A stretch of DNA of 64,000 nt, taken from contig NZ_JACWZZ010000004.1 of NCBI RefSeq assembly GCF_014698995.1, positions 434,001-498,000 of the forward strand, given 5' to 3'. This DNA comes from Hymenobacter duratus. Lineage in GTDB: Bacteria > Bacteroidota > Bacteroidia > Cytophagales > Hymenobacteraceae. The notes beneath the pieces are model-generated. The model searched no databases. It was not told the origin of the DNA and saw nothing but the letters and a program-made list of their open reading frames with translations. Shown piece after piece: positions 25,056 through 33,812 of the stretch. Positions within the stretch are counted from its first letter, which is position 1; each line of letters begins with the position of its first letter. Both the position numbers and the translations under genes were made by a program.

Positions 25056-27545
25056 ATGAAAACCCTACTTACTCGGCTGCTTGGGCAGCTGGCCTTCCTT
25101 GTTATTGCTTTTCCGGTAGCTGTCTTTCCTGCGCACTATGCGGCGGCACAGGCTACCGGCGCGGTTCGCGGCGCGGTACAGGATGCCACGGGCAAGCCAC
25201 TGGAGTTTGCTACGCTCACGCTGCACCGGGCTGCCGATTCGGTGGTCGTAAAATCGGAGTTCAGCGACGAAAAGGGTACGTACCGCCTGGGGCCAGTGGC
25301 GCCGGGGCGCTATCTGGTACTGGCCTCACAGGTGGGGTTTGTGCGGCGCTGGAGCACACCGGTAGAAGTGGCCGGCAGCGACGTGAGCCTGCCGCCTCTC
25401 GCGCTGACAGCCAGCGGGGCCACTACCCTGAAGGAAGTGACAGTAGTAGGCCAGAAACCACTGTTTGAGCGCCTCGCCGACCGTACCGTGGTGAATGTGG
25501 AAGGCAGCACGCTGGCAGCGGGGGCCTCGTCGCTGGAGGTGCTGGGCCGTTCGCCGGGTGTGACGGTAGACGGCAATGACAACCTGGCCCTACGTGGCCG
25601 CCAAGGCGTGCTGGTGCTCATTGACGGCAAGCGCCAGCCCATGACGGGCACTGAACTGGCCGACTACTTGCGCGCCCTTCCCGCCGACCAAGTGAAGAAT
25701 ATTGAGCTGATAACGAACCCACCAGCGAAATACGACGCCCAGGGTAGTGCTGGCATTATTGCCATCAACCTTAAAAAGGACCAGCGCCTAGGCACCAACG
25801 GCACTCTCAATGCCAGCTACGGACGGGGGCAGTCCAGCGTTGATAAATACACAACGGGCCTTTCGCTCAACCACCGCCGCAAGGGCCTGAACCTGTTTGG
25901 GAGCTACACCTACGCCGACCGGGAGAACTTTGGGGACCTAATGATTCATCGGGACTTTTTCAGCTATCCGGACGGGCAGCGCACCTTCACGGGCAGCACC
26001 GAGCAGGACAACTTCAGCAAAGGGCGCGGCCGTTCCCATACCTGGAAAGCCGGCCTCGACTACGACCTGACCGAACGGACAGTGCTGGGCGCAACAGTAA
26101 GCGGCGTGAACTTTCGGTTCAACCAGGATGGCACCAACAACTCCGATCAGCTGGCCGCAAACAACAGCCTGCAACGCCGGTATCAGTCGCTGAACACGCG
26201 CAGCATTGTGGCGCCCAACGTGGCCGGGAATTTAAATTTCCGCCACACCTTCAAAGCCGATTCGGTGGGGCCGCGCGAGCTAACGGCCGACGCCGATGTG
26301 GCGCGCTACGACGCACGCCGCCTGCAGCAGCTGAGTACGACTTACACCTTCCCCACTGATTCCCTCGATTTCCTCGACAGCAACCAGCACGGCCAGCTCG
26401 ACATCTGGTCGGTGAAGGCGGACTACACGCAGTTGCTGAGCAAGCACCTGACGATGGAAGCCGGCGGGAAAGTAAGCTGGGTGACGTCGGACAATGATCT
26501 GCTGTTCCGGATTCCGGGGCCGGACGGAGTAGGACTGGTGCGCGACGCCCGCCGCTCCAACCGCTTTCTGTACGACGAGAACATCAACGCAGGCTACGTA
26601 AATTTCAACTACGCCAAGCCGGGCTGGACGCTGCAGGCCGGCCTGCGGGGCGAACAAACCAAGGCCACAGGCGTGCCCGAAGACCCAACCCAGGGCTTCG
26701 ACCGCAACTACTTTCAGCTGTTTCCGAGCGCGGCCGTGAAGCGGGAATTTTCCAAAACGCACGAGGTTTCTCTGTCCTTGAGCCGCCGCATCGACCGGCC
26801 TTCCTATGGACAGCTCAACCCATTCAAATCCTACATCGACGCAACAACCTATGGTGCCGGCAACCCCGATCTGCTGCCCCAGACGAGCTACAACTTTGAG
26901 CTTACGCACACTTTTCGCCAGAAATACAGCCTCGGGCTCAGCTACAGTGTCACAACTGACCCCATTATCGGGACGGTGCAGCCAGCGCCGGAAGGTGGCC
27001 GGGCCGTGGTGTCGACGAACCAGAACTTAGGGCAGCAGCAGTACACGGCCCTCACCCTAACTGCTCCGCTGGAACTGGCCAAGTGGTGGAGCATGACCAA
27101 TAACTTGGTGGTGTATTACAACCATTTCACCGGTGACCTGGCTGGCACGCGCCTCAATGCGGGAAAAGCGGCTTACAATGTCAATAGCACTAGCTCTTTC
27201 ACTATTGGCAAAGGCTGGAGCGCCGACTTAACGGCTTTCTACCAGTCGCCGGAAGTGTATGGCTTTTTTCAGGTGCGGCCACAGGGCCAGGTAACGGCCG
27301 GAGTTCAGAAGACGGTGTGGGACCGGAAGGGCACTCTAAAGCTGAACATGACGGATATCTTCTTCACCGACTATGTGCGTGCTACTTCCTCCTACGAGAA
27401 CTATGTGGAGCGCTTCACTCAGCGCCGCGACTCCCGCGTAGCAACCCTTTCGTTCAGCTACCGCATCGGCAACGACAAGGTAGCACCTACCAAGCGCCGC
27501 TCAGGCGGCGCTGAGGACGAGAAACGCCGTGCTGGCGGATCATAG
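25056..27545 (+). CDS. TonB-dependent receptor, outer-membrane beta-barrel family (second paralogue)
   Basis: This 829-residue receptor starts with ATG and a signal peptide (MKTLLTRLLGQLAFLVIAFP, cut after AAAQ). It has the same domain order as the receptor at 21679-24135: carboxypeptidase-like domain (GAVRGAVQDATGKPLEFATL), plug (VEGSTLAAGASSLEVLGRSP, LIDGKRQPM) and barrel, ending in GAEDEKRRAGGS. Shared words such as ELITNPPAKYDAQG and SRRIDRPSYGQLNPF show recent duplication. The promoter region carries a palindrome placed to block transcription, so control by the adjacent MarR protein is likely. Ligand unknown. Confidence 0.93.
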   Translation: MKTLLTRLLGQLAFLVIAFPVAVFPAHYAAAQATGAVRGAVQDATGKPLEFATLTLHRAADSVVVKSEFSDEKGTYRLGPVAPGRYLVLASQVGFVRRWSTPVEVAGSDVSLPPLALTASGATTLKEVTVVGQKPLFERLADRTVVNVEGSTLAAGASSLEVLGRSPGVTVDGNDNLALRGRQGVLVLIDGKRQPMTGTELADYLRALPADQVKNIELITNPPAKYDAQGSAGIIAINLKKDQRLGTNGTLNASYGRGQSSVDKYTTGLSLNHRRKGLNLFGSYTYADRENFGDLMIHRDFFSYPDGQRTFTGSTEQDNFSKGRGRSHTWKAGLDYDLTERTVLGATVSGVNFRFNQDGTNNSDQLAANNSLQRRYQSLNTRSIVAPNVAGNLNFRHTFKADSVGPRELTADADVARYDARRLQQLSTTYTFPTDSLDFLDSNQHGQLDIWSVKADYTQLLSKHLTMEAGGKVSWVTSDNDLLFRIPGPDGVGLVRDARRSNRFLYDENINAGYVNFNYAKPGWTLQAGLRGEQTKATGVPEDPTQGFDRNYFQLFPSAAVKREFSKTHEVSLSLSRRIDRPSYGQLNPFKSYIDATTYGAGNPDLLPQTSYNFELTHTFRQKYSLGLSYSVTTDPIIGTVQPAPEGGRAVVSTNQNLGQQQYTALTLTAPLELAKWWSMTNNLVVYYNHFTGDLAGTRLNAGKAAYNVNSTSSFTIGKGWSADLTAFYQSPEVYGFFQVRPQGQVTAGVQKTVWDRKGTLKLNMTDIFFTDYVRATSSYENYVERFTQRRDSRVATLSFSYRIGNDKVAPTKRRSGGAEDEKRRAGGS

Positions 27546-27562
27546 CCAGCATGCTCTGCGCA

Positions 27563-27597
27563 AAAAAAGCGTCAGCCAGGTAGGCTGGCGCTTTTTT
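27563..27597 (+). terminator. terminator after the second receptor gene
   Basis: A 15-bp stem (27563-27577 with 27583-27597, one G-T pair) with a 5-base loop begins in A6 and ends in T6. It lies 18 bases past the receptor stop. Confidence 0.88.
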
Positions 27598-27679
27598 ATG
27601 CGTGTTGTGGCCAGCCGGAAGCTACTGATGTGGGCATAAAGCAGGACCTTTGCTCGTCTTCCTTTGTATTTCGCGCCGA

Positions 27680-28399
27680 GTGGCCAATTCCTATTTCCAG
27701 TTCAAGCAGTTCCGCATCGAGCAGGGTGAGTGCGCCATGAAGGTGAGCACCGATGCCTGCGTACTGGGTGCCGCCGCCGACCTTGGCCAGGCGCATCGCA
27801 TACTGGATATTGGCACCGGCACCGGGCTGCTGGCCCTGATGGCTGCCCAGCGCAATGCCGGCGCCCGGATAGAAGCCGTAGAGCTGGAGCCGGCCGCAGC
27901 GGCGCAGGCGGCGGCCAATTTCGCGGCCAGCCCTTGGGCCGCGCGGCTCTGGCTGCACGCGCTGCCGCTGGCACAGTTCGCGGCCACCCAGCCCATTCCC
28001 TTCGACCACATTCTCTGCAACCCGCCCTTTTTCCGCCACTCACTCCGCTCCCCTAATGCGCAGCGGACCACTGCCCGCCATACCGCCGACGATACGCTTT
28101 CCTTCCCCGAACTGGCCCGCTTTGCATCTGATTTTCTGACACCTATCGGGCGTCTCACGGTACTACTACCGCCGCCGGAAATGCGGCACTTCGAGGAAGC
28201 TGCGGCGCAGGCAGGTCTGTGGCCGCTAACAAGGCTGGTGCTCCAGCACCGCGCCGGTAGTAAGCCGCTACGCCATATCACGGCTTTTTCGCGGCAAAAA
28301 CAGCCGGCTCAGCAGCATGAGCTGTTGGTAAAAGATGACGTGGAGGAATACTCAGCAGCGTTTCGGACGTTGCTACAGGATTTTTACCTAGCGTTTTAG
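27680..28399 (+). CDS. trmN6: tRNA1(Val) (adenine(37)-N6)-methyltransferase
   Basis: The GTG at 27680 gives 239 residues and the family N-terminus ANSYFQFKQFRIEQGECAMK; a TTG at 27650 would add ten residues. The SAM-binding motif is ILDIGTGTGLLALMAAQR, the acidic ribose-binding position is in IEAVELEP, and the catalytic NPPF motif is in DHILCNPPFFRHS, as in N6-adenine methyltransferases. It corresponds to E. coli YfiC/TrmN6, which methylates A37 in tRNA1(Val). It stands alone between a terminator and a convergent ABC transporter operon. Confidence 0.88.
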   Translation: MANSYFQFKQFRIEQGECAMKVSTDACVLGAAADLGQAHRILDIGTGTGLLALMAAQRNAGARIEAVELEPAAAAQAAANFAASPWAARLWLHALPLAQFAATQPIPFDHILCNPPFFRHSLRSPNAQRTTARHTADDTLSFPELARFASDFLTPIGRLTVLLPPPEMRHFEEAAAQAGLWPLTRLVLQHRAGSKPLRHITAFSRQKQPAQQHELLVKDDVEEYSAAFRTLLQDFYLAF

Positions 28400-28424
28400 T
28401 AGAGAAGCCTCCGGTATTTGCCCG

Positions 28425-29123
28425 TTACAGTGGCAGCAAGCGGTGTACCTGCGCCAGCTTATTCTGGTAGAAACCGTCGAGCAGGTCGGCCTGCACCTGG
28501 CCAAACTCGGCCGCCTGGTAGCGGCGGCGTACGGTACCATCAGCCAATACTGTGAGTTCGTCGCAGAGTTCGGTGAGGGAGCCCAGCAAGTGCGAGGTCA
28601 GCAGAATACCGGTACCCTGCCCGCGTAGCCGCCGCAGTATTTCCATCAGCAGCAGGTTGGTGTTGAGTTCGAGGCCGTTGAAGGGCTCATCCAGGATAAG
28701 GTAGCGGAAGGGCTGCACGAGGAGCGCTAGGAGTGCCAGCTTCTTCTTCATGCCCGCCGAATACTCCTCGGCATATTGGTCGAGCGGCAGCTCCAGAAGC
28801 TGATTCCAGCCCTCAAAATCAACTAAGGCTCGGCCACGGGCCTGCAGCGTAAACTCTAGGTACTCGCGGCCAGTGAGGCGCGGATAGAAGTACGGCTCGT
28901 AGGGCAGCAGGCCTGTACACGGGCGAATAGATAGGCCTGTAGTTTCGCGCACGGTGCCCTGGTAGTCGTGGTGCAGGCCGTAGAGGCAGTGCAGCAGCGT
29001 GGTTTTTCCGGCCCCATTCGCCCCGACGAGGCCATGCAGGGTGCCGGGCCGCAGGTTCAGGCTGACATCGTGCACCACTTCATGCGTGCCGAAAGCCTTG
29101 CGCAAACCACTTACTTCAATCAT
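28425..29123 (-). CDS. ABC transporter ATP-binding protein
   Basis: This 232-residue ATPase subunit has Walker A GLVGANGAGKTT (residues 32-42), a signature loop EEYSAGMKKKLALLALL in place of LSGGQ, Walker B YLILDEPFNGLE and the switch histidine in LLTSHLLGSL. It resembles the ATPases of export-type or CcmA/GldA-like systems. Its ATG overlaps the end of the membrane-subunit gene (ATGATTGA at 29116-29123), a layout typical of translational coupling. The membrane partner carries a frameshift, so whether a working transporter is made depends on that tract. Confidence 0.92.
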   Translation of the reverse strand: MIEVSGLRKAFGTHEVVHDVSLNLRPGTLHGLVGANGAGKTTLLHCLYGLHHDYQGTVRETTGLSIRPCTGLLPYEPYFYPRLTGREYLEFTLQARGRALVDFEGWNQLLELPLDQYAEEYSAGMKKKLALLALLVQPFRYLILDEPFNGLELNTNLLLMEILRRLRGQGTGILLTSHLLGSLTELCDELTVLADGTVRRRYQAAEFGQVQADLLDGFYQNKLAQVHRLLPL

Positions 29124-30061
29124 GGCGAAAGGTGGAAAGCCGCTGCCGACTTTTCCAGATAAGTCCGAAAAAAGCCACCGCCAGCAGCGCCGGATACACC
29201 GGATGGCCGGCGGCCAGCACGCTCAGGGCCAGCACCGCGCCCTGCGTAAGCCGCACCAGCACCGCGCTGGGGTAGAAAGCATAGCGGGCCAGCACTATCA
29301 TTATGAGCAGCGCCGTGCCCCAGAGCATGAGTAAGGCTGCGCCGCCTCTTCCGGCAGGCCCGCTGCCCATCACCCAGGCAAAAGGCAGCGCCGTCAGCCC
29401 GAAATAAAGCAGTGCCAGCCCCACCCGCCGCTGCAGCCAGGTACCCGGCTGCCGAAGTGCCGGCAGCAGCAGCGTCCAGGGTTCCGGCGTGCCGTAGTGC
29501 GAGGCAAAAAGCATTGTCCAGATGCCAAGCCCCAGGGCCGGTGCCACCGAATACTGATGCCACCACAGCGCCCCCCCCCAATAGCGCCAGCCACCACAAC
29601 CAGGCGCTGGTCTGCCGGAAGCCGCTTACCAGCTCCAGCGCTTCGCTCCGCAGCATACTGCGCCGGGGCCGCGCCGAACTCCGGGCCTGCGCGGCAGACA
29701 CCCAGGCACAGGACAGGGCCAGCGCTACGGTCAGCAGGCTGGCTCCTACCCTGCCAAAAGCCAGCAGCGCACCTGCCGCCGGCAGGCTCCACAACGCGTA
29801 TTCGGCGGCCAGCCACCAGCGATACTCAGGCGCGGCAAGATGCAGGAAGGACAAATCAGCACGGCGGCGGTGCTGGCTGCAAACCAATAGCATCACCAAC
29901 AGCGGCACTACCCACTGGCCAGCCGGATGCGGAGCCAACACAAACAGTGCGCGGGCCAGAGCCAGTAGCAGCATCGGGCCCAGCAGCACCATTCGCCACC
30001 AGCCCAGTTCAGCCAGCAGCCGGCTCAGCACGCGCAGCCGCAGCAGTAAATAGGTAGTCAT
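29116..30061 (-). CDS. ABC transporter membrane subunit, reading frame broken at a G9 tract
   Basis: From the ATG at 30059-30061 (MTTYLLLRLRVLSRLLAELG) the frame encodes hydrophobic helices up to a run of nine G on the coding strand (29571-29579). Past the run, the original frame turns into Arg/Gly/Ala-rich sequence without membrane character. The frame one base shifted continues as good helices (WTLLLPALRQ, VGLALLYFGLTALPFAWVM, LLMLWGTALLIMIVLARYAF, LLAVAFFGLIW) and ends with TGA at 29116-29118. Removing one G gives a 314-residue multi-pass protein coupled to the ATPase gene. This is a phase-variable tract, a recent loss mutation or a sequencing error; the sequence alone cannot tell. Confidence 0.75.
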
Positions 30062-30118
30062 GGAGTCGGGAAGGAAGCGGAGCCTGCACAACGCCGAAAC
30101 ACGCTTCTTCGTCTGGCC

Positions 30119-31498
30119 TTAGCTCGCAAGCATATTCCGGGAAGCCACGTTTTCCGTTTCCTCGAACCGAATGCTGTAGTCGGCGGCCAGCTCTGCCAGA
30201 ATCGGCTGGTACAGGTCGGAGCTGGTGGGAATGACGACACCGCACCGCCTTACTTCGCCACGCGCCAGCCGCCGCACGGCCATGCCCAGTGGCAGGCCCA
30301 CGGTTTTGGCCATGGCCGTGTGCGTGGCATCATCGCCGAGCACCACCAGTGAGGAGGTACTGTGATAGTGTACGCCTTCCAACACGAACTCAAACAGGTG
30401 CTGCATCACAATCATGTCGTGGTCGTGGGGCTGCAGCTGCCATTTGTCGGTCAGCAGGCGCTCCAGCAGCTGTGCGGGCGTTGCATCGGCCAGCCCCACG
30501 GGCCTGTCGGTGAATAGTTCCAGCCACTGCAGGCGCTGCATTTCGGGGCCGGCCAGCGGCAGGTTCAGGTAGCTGGCGCACTGGCTGGCCAGCTCGGTTT
30601 CGGACGCCGCTCGCGGCACCGCTACCGGCAGGTATGACTCGATTAGCTCCCGCCAAGGCAGGTCGGCGGTGTTTCCGATATGCACGGAGTCATCGGTGAG
30701 GCCCAGGCGCACCAGCGCGTGCCAGGCGGCGCAGTAGCCAGCCCGGCGCAGCGTGCCGCGCAGGATGGTCGGGATGTCGTCGAGGCCATAAGGGGCGCGG
30801 TAGCTGAGCGAGTCGCGGTTGGCGTAGCCGTCGAAGCTGCCGTAGCCGGGCACTTCTATCGGCTCGGTGCGCGCAAACAGGTGCTGGTACGGAATAAAGC
30901 GGGCCCGGCCGTTTTCGAGGTACTTAGCCGTGCTCTGGCCGGCCAACACTACATTGCGCGGGTTCCAGGTGAACTTGTACTTCCACGGATTGTCGCCCTC
31001 CGAATCGGGGGCCAGCAGCCCGCCGCAATAGGACTTGAACGAGGTGATATGCCCGCCCCGCGCCCGGATGTGCTCTATCACGGCCATTGCCGACATATGG
31101 TCGAGGCCAGGATCGAGGCCGCACTCCATAAGCAGCGTGATGCCCGCCTGCTGCGCTTCGGCATGCAGCTCCCGGATTTCCTCACTCACATAGCTGGCCG
31201 TGGCCAGGTGCCGTCCCAGCCGCACGCAGGCCCGCGCCACAGGCCCATGAAACAGCGCCGGCAGCATTGAAATAACGATGTCGGAGCCAGCTACCAGATT
31301 CTCCAGCCGGGCCTCATCCTGAATATCGAAGGACACAGCGCGGGCGTACTCACTGTGCGCAGCCAGCACCGGCACCAGATGGGCCGGATTCACATCAGCC
31401 ACCGTGAGCTGCCAGTTTTCGAGGGGCGCGTAGCGAAGCAGGTACTGAATAAGCGAGGAGGCCGAGCGGCCGGCACCGAGCAGGGTAATACGGGTCAT
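30119..31498 (-). CDS. saccharopine dehydrogenase-like oxidoreductase
   Basis: This 459-residue protein opens with a Rossmann fold (MTRITLLGAGRSASSLIQYL, then LTVADVNPAHL), followed by SDIVISMLPALFHGPVARAC and MECGLDPGLDHMSAM, the hallmarks of saccharopine dehydrogenase (Lys9-type) NAD(P)-binding proteins. The catalytic C-terminal part includes YCGGLLAPDSEGDNPWKYKF and WNPRNVVLAGQSTAKYLENG. In lysine metabolism such enzymes join or split lysine, 2-oxoglutarate and aminoadipate semialdehyde; the bacterial substrate is uncertain. It lies 57 bases upstream of the ABC membrane-subunit gene on the same strand. Confidence 0.88.
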   Translation of the reverse strand: MTRITLLGAGRSASSLIQYLLRYAPLENWQLTVADVNPAHLVPVLAAHSEYARAVSFDIQDEARLENLVAGSDIVISMLPALFHGPVARACVRLGRHLATASYVSEEIRELHAEAQQAGITLLMECGLDPGLDHMSAMAVIEHIRARGGHITSFKSYCGGLLAPDSEGDNPWKYKFTWNPRNVVLAGQSTAKYLENGRARFIPYQHLFARTEPIEVPGYGSFDGYANRDSLSYRAPYGLDDIPTILRGTLRRAGYCAAWHALVRLGLTDDSVHIGNTADLPWRELIESYLPVAVPRAASETELASQCASYLNLPLAGPEMQRLQWLELFTDRPVGLADATPAQLLERLLTDKWQLQPHDHDMIVMQHLFEFVLEGVHYHSTSSLVVLGDDATHTAMAKTVGLPLGMAVRRLARGEVRRCGVVIPTSSDLYQPILAELAADYSIRFEETENVASRNMLAS

Positions 31499-31785
31499 CG
31501 GGGAAAATTGGGTGGAAAGGGACCATCAGCAGGAGCCGGCTTGTGTAGAGTCAGGCTCCGGATCAGCTGCCAAATCAGGCCCAATTCTAGCGAATTCCGG
31601 GGAGTATGGAAGGTTAGCTACTGGCTTCTTCGACCTTTTTGGCTCCTCTGCCAGCTCTGGTTCTCCTCCGCTTGCAGCAGCAGACCATGGCGCACTCATC
31701 CCTAAAGGAAATTGTAGTACATTCACCGCCCCTTATCCAACCGGGGCCGCCAGCGGTACCGGGCTTTCCTTTTCCTGCCTACTCA

Positions 31786-32277
31786 ATGGCCCATCCGCTC
31801 CACCTCACCATCAACGTCGAGGTTCTTTCTGAAGCCGAACTGACACCCGCCGAAGCCGCTACCTGGCAGGCTGCCCGCGCCGCCACCGACCACGCTTACG
31901 CCCCCTACTCCCACTTCCACGTCGGCGCGTCGCTGCTGCTGGATGACGGCACCATTTTCCGGGGCACCAATCAGGAAAACGCTGCCTTTCCCTCGGGTCT
32001 TTGTGCCGAGCGCACGGCGCTGTTTGGCCTAGCAGCTTCTCAGCCCGAGCGCCGCATTCTGGGCATGGCGGTAGCGGCCCGGCCCGCTTCCGGCGACTTT
32101 GTAGCCGTAACGTCGTGCGGGGCCTGCCGGCAGGTGATGGCCGAGTATGAGCACCGCCAGCAGCAGGCCATTCCGCTGCTGCTGCCCGGCCCCGATGGCA
32201 GCATCTACCGTTTCCGCAGCCTCTCCGACCTGCTGCCTTTCGGCTTCACCGCCGACGATTTGCCGCAGAAAGGCTAA
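31786..32277 (+). CDS. cdd: cytidine deaminase
   Basis: The ATG at 31786 gives 163 residues (MAHPLHLTINVEVLSEAEL); an in-frame ATG at 31687 would add an unstructured 33-residue leader. Zinc and catalytic motifs are complete: GLCAERTALFG (Cys ligand and the proton-shuttling Glu) and TSCGACRQVMAEY (two Cys ligands). YAPYSHFHVGASLLLDDG and TNQENAAFPSG bind the nucleoside. It is the tetrameric type that deaminates cytidine and deoxycytidine in pyrimidine salvage. A hydrolase gene follows after five bases, so the two are co-transcribed. Confidence 0.93.
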   Translation: MAHPLHLTINVEVLSEAELTPAEAATWQAARAATDHAYAPYSHFHVGASLLLDDGTIFRGTNQENAAFPSGLCAERTALFGLAASQPERRILGMAVAARPASGDFVAVTSCGACRQVMAEYEHRQQQAIPLLLPGPDGSIYRFRSLSDLLPFGFTADDLPQKG

Positions 32278-32282
32278 GCCGG

Positions 32283-32936
32283 ATGGCCCAGGAGCACCAT
32301 CTTGCCGTCACGCGCACAGCTCGCTATTTTCAGTTGGGGGAACTGTCAGCCACTACCCGGCAGGTGTGGTTTGTGTGCCACGGCTACGGCCAGCTGGCGC
32401 AGTATTTCATCCGCCATTTTACTATCCTCTCCGCCTCCGACCCAACGCTGGTAATTGTTGCGCCGGAGGGTCTGTCGCGCTTCTACCTGCAGGGCACCGG
32501 CGGCCGTGTGGGCGCTACTTGGATGACGCGCGAAGACCGACTCACGGAAATCGACGACTATGTTGCGTACCTGAACCAGTTGGCGGCATCAGTACTAGCA
32601 ATCGTGCCGGCTGATGTGCGCGTGACGGCACTGGGCTTCTCGCAGGGCGCCGCTACCGTAAGCCGCTGGCTGGCCCGAGCCGCTTTCCGCCCGGCCCGGC
32701 TCATCCTCTGGGCCGGCGCCTTCCCGCCCGATATCGATTTCACGGTGGCTTCGCACTTGCTGCAGGGCCTGCCGGTTTCGCTAGTCTGCGGCGACGAAGA
32801 CGAATTCATCAAGCCCGAAGACGTGGAAAAGCAGCGCGCATTTCTGCGGCGACTGGGTGTAGAGCCCCTAGTCATCGGCTTTGCCGGCAAGCACACGCTG
32901 CACCCCGGCGTGCTGCAGCAGCTGTCGGCTTCCTGA
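32283..32936 (+). CDS. alpha/beta hydrolase (carboxylesterase/phospholipase-like)
   Basis: This 217-residue protein has the small alpha/beta hydrolase layout: VWFVCHGYGQLAQYFI near the oxyanion site, the nucleophile elbow GFSQGAATVSRWLAR (Ser in G-x-S-x-G), a putative acidic residue in SLVCGDEDEFIKPEDVEKQR and the catalytic His in GKHTLHPGVLQQL. It belongs to the YpfH/phospholipase-carboxylesterase type. It starts five bases after the cytidine deaminase stop and ends before a bidirectional terminator. Substrate unknown. Confidence 0.88.
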   Translation: MAQEHHLAVTRTARYFQLGELSATTRQVWFVCHGYGQLAQYFIRHFTILSASDPTLVIVAPEGLSRFYLQGTGGRVGATWMTREDRLTEIDDYVAYLNQLAASVLAIVPADVRVTALGFSQGAATVSRWLARAAFRPARLILWAGAFPPDIDFTVASHLLQGLPVSLVCGDEDEFIKPEDVEKQRAFLRRLGVEPLVIGFAGKHTLHPGVLQQLSAS

Positions 32937-32956
32937 ATAAGTAAGTAAAACCTACG

Positions 32957-32991
32957 AAAAAAGCGCCGGGCTTTGGGGCCGGCGCTTTTTT
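32957..32991. terminator. bidirectional terminator
   Basis: A 13-bp perfect stem (32957-32969 with 32979-32991; core GCGCCGG) has A6 on the left and T6 on the right. It serves the rightward deaminase-hydrolase operon and the leftward SDR gene ending at 33004. Confidence 0.9.
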
Positions 32992-33003
32992 GTTTGGGGG
33001 GTT

Positions 33004-33750
33004 CTACTGTTTGTGGATAGTAGTGGCGGCCCCCTGCGCGGTCGGGAACAGCAGTACTTCGGCCACATTCACGTGCGGCGGGCGCGTCACCATGAACTGG
33101 ATTACGTCAGCCACGTCTTCGGGCCGCAGTGGCTCGAAGCCCTTGTAGACCTGTTTGGCCCGCGCTTCGTCGCCTTTGAAGCGCACGTTGGAAAACTCCG
33201 TTTCCACAGCTCCGGGGTTCACTTCAGCCACGCGGATATTGTGCGGCAGCAGATCCAGCCGCATCGTCTTGGTCAGCATCGATACGGCGGCTTTAGAGGC
33301 GCAGTACACGTTGCCATTGGCATACGCCTCCGAGCCGGCCACGGACCCGATGTTGATGATGTGGCCCACCTGGCGGCGCGTCATGGCGGGCAATACAGCG
33401 CGACTCACGTAGAGCAGGCCTTTCACATTACCGTCGAGCATGGCATCCCAGTCGGCGGGGTCGCCGTCCTGCACTGGCGCCAAGCCGTGGGCGTTGCCGG
33501 CATTATTGATGAGGACGTCAATAGCAGCAAACTGTGTGGGCAGGCTCGCGACTGCCTCCTCTACGGCAGTCCGGTCGCGCACATCAAACGTCAGGATATG
33601 GACTGGTGTGCCGCTCAGTTCCTGCGCCAGTTCCTCCAGCCGCTCCCGGCGGCGGCCCGTCAGGACGAGTTGAAAGCCGGATTTTGCCAACGCAACGGCC
33701 GTAGCCCGGCCAATTCCCGACGAAGCGCCGGTAATAAAAGCAGTCTGCAT
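33004..33750 (-). CDS. SDR-family NAD(P)-dependent oxidoreductase (YdfG-like)
   Basis: This 248-residue classical short-chain dehydrogenase has the cofactor loop ITGASSGIGRATAVALA, TGRRRERLEEL favouring NADP (Arg pair after the second strand), DVLINNAGNA and the catalytic set Ser in NIGSVAGSEAY with Tyr-x-x-x-Lys in VYCASKAAV. It is closest in wording to the YdfG group that oxidises serine, threonine or 3-hydroxy acids, but substrate is not certain. It stands downstream of porT, separated by a hairpin at 33773-33798. Confidence 0.92.
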   Translation of the reverse strand: MQTAFITGASSGIGRATAVALAKSGFQLVLTGRRRERLEELAQELSGTPVHILTFDVRDRTAVEEAVASLPTQFAAIDVLINNAGNAHGLAPVQDGDPADWDAMLDGNVKGLLYVSRAVLPAMTRRQVGHIINIGSVAGSEAYANGNVYCASKAAVSMLTKTMRLDLLPHNIRVAEVNPGAVETEFSNVRFKGDEARAKQVYKGFEPLRPEDVADVIQFMVTRPPHVNVAEVLLFPTAQGAATTIHKQ

Positions 33751-33772
33751 GTCTTCAGATAAAGGGTTGCAA

Positions 33773-33798
33773 AAAGACCGTCTTGCGGGACGGTCTTT
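33773..33798 (-). terminator. terminator after porT
   Basis: AAAGACCGTC (33773-33782) pairs exactly with GACGGTCTTT (33789-33798) around a 6-base loop; on the minus strand the hairpin ends in a T-run 15 bases past the porT stop. Confidence 0.75.
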
Positions 33799-33812
33799 CG
33801 GGATTCGATTTG

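Noticed and set aside
31526..31726. 66-codon open frame on the minus strand between the saccharopine-dehydrogenase-like gene and cytidine deaminase
   Set aside because: Low-complexity composition, no recognisable motif, and it lies across the divergent promoter region; coding cannot be supported.
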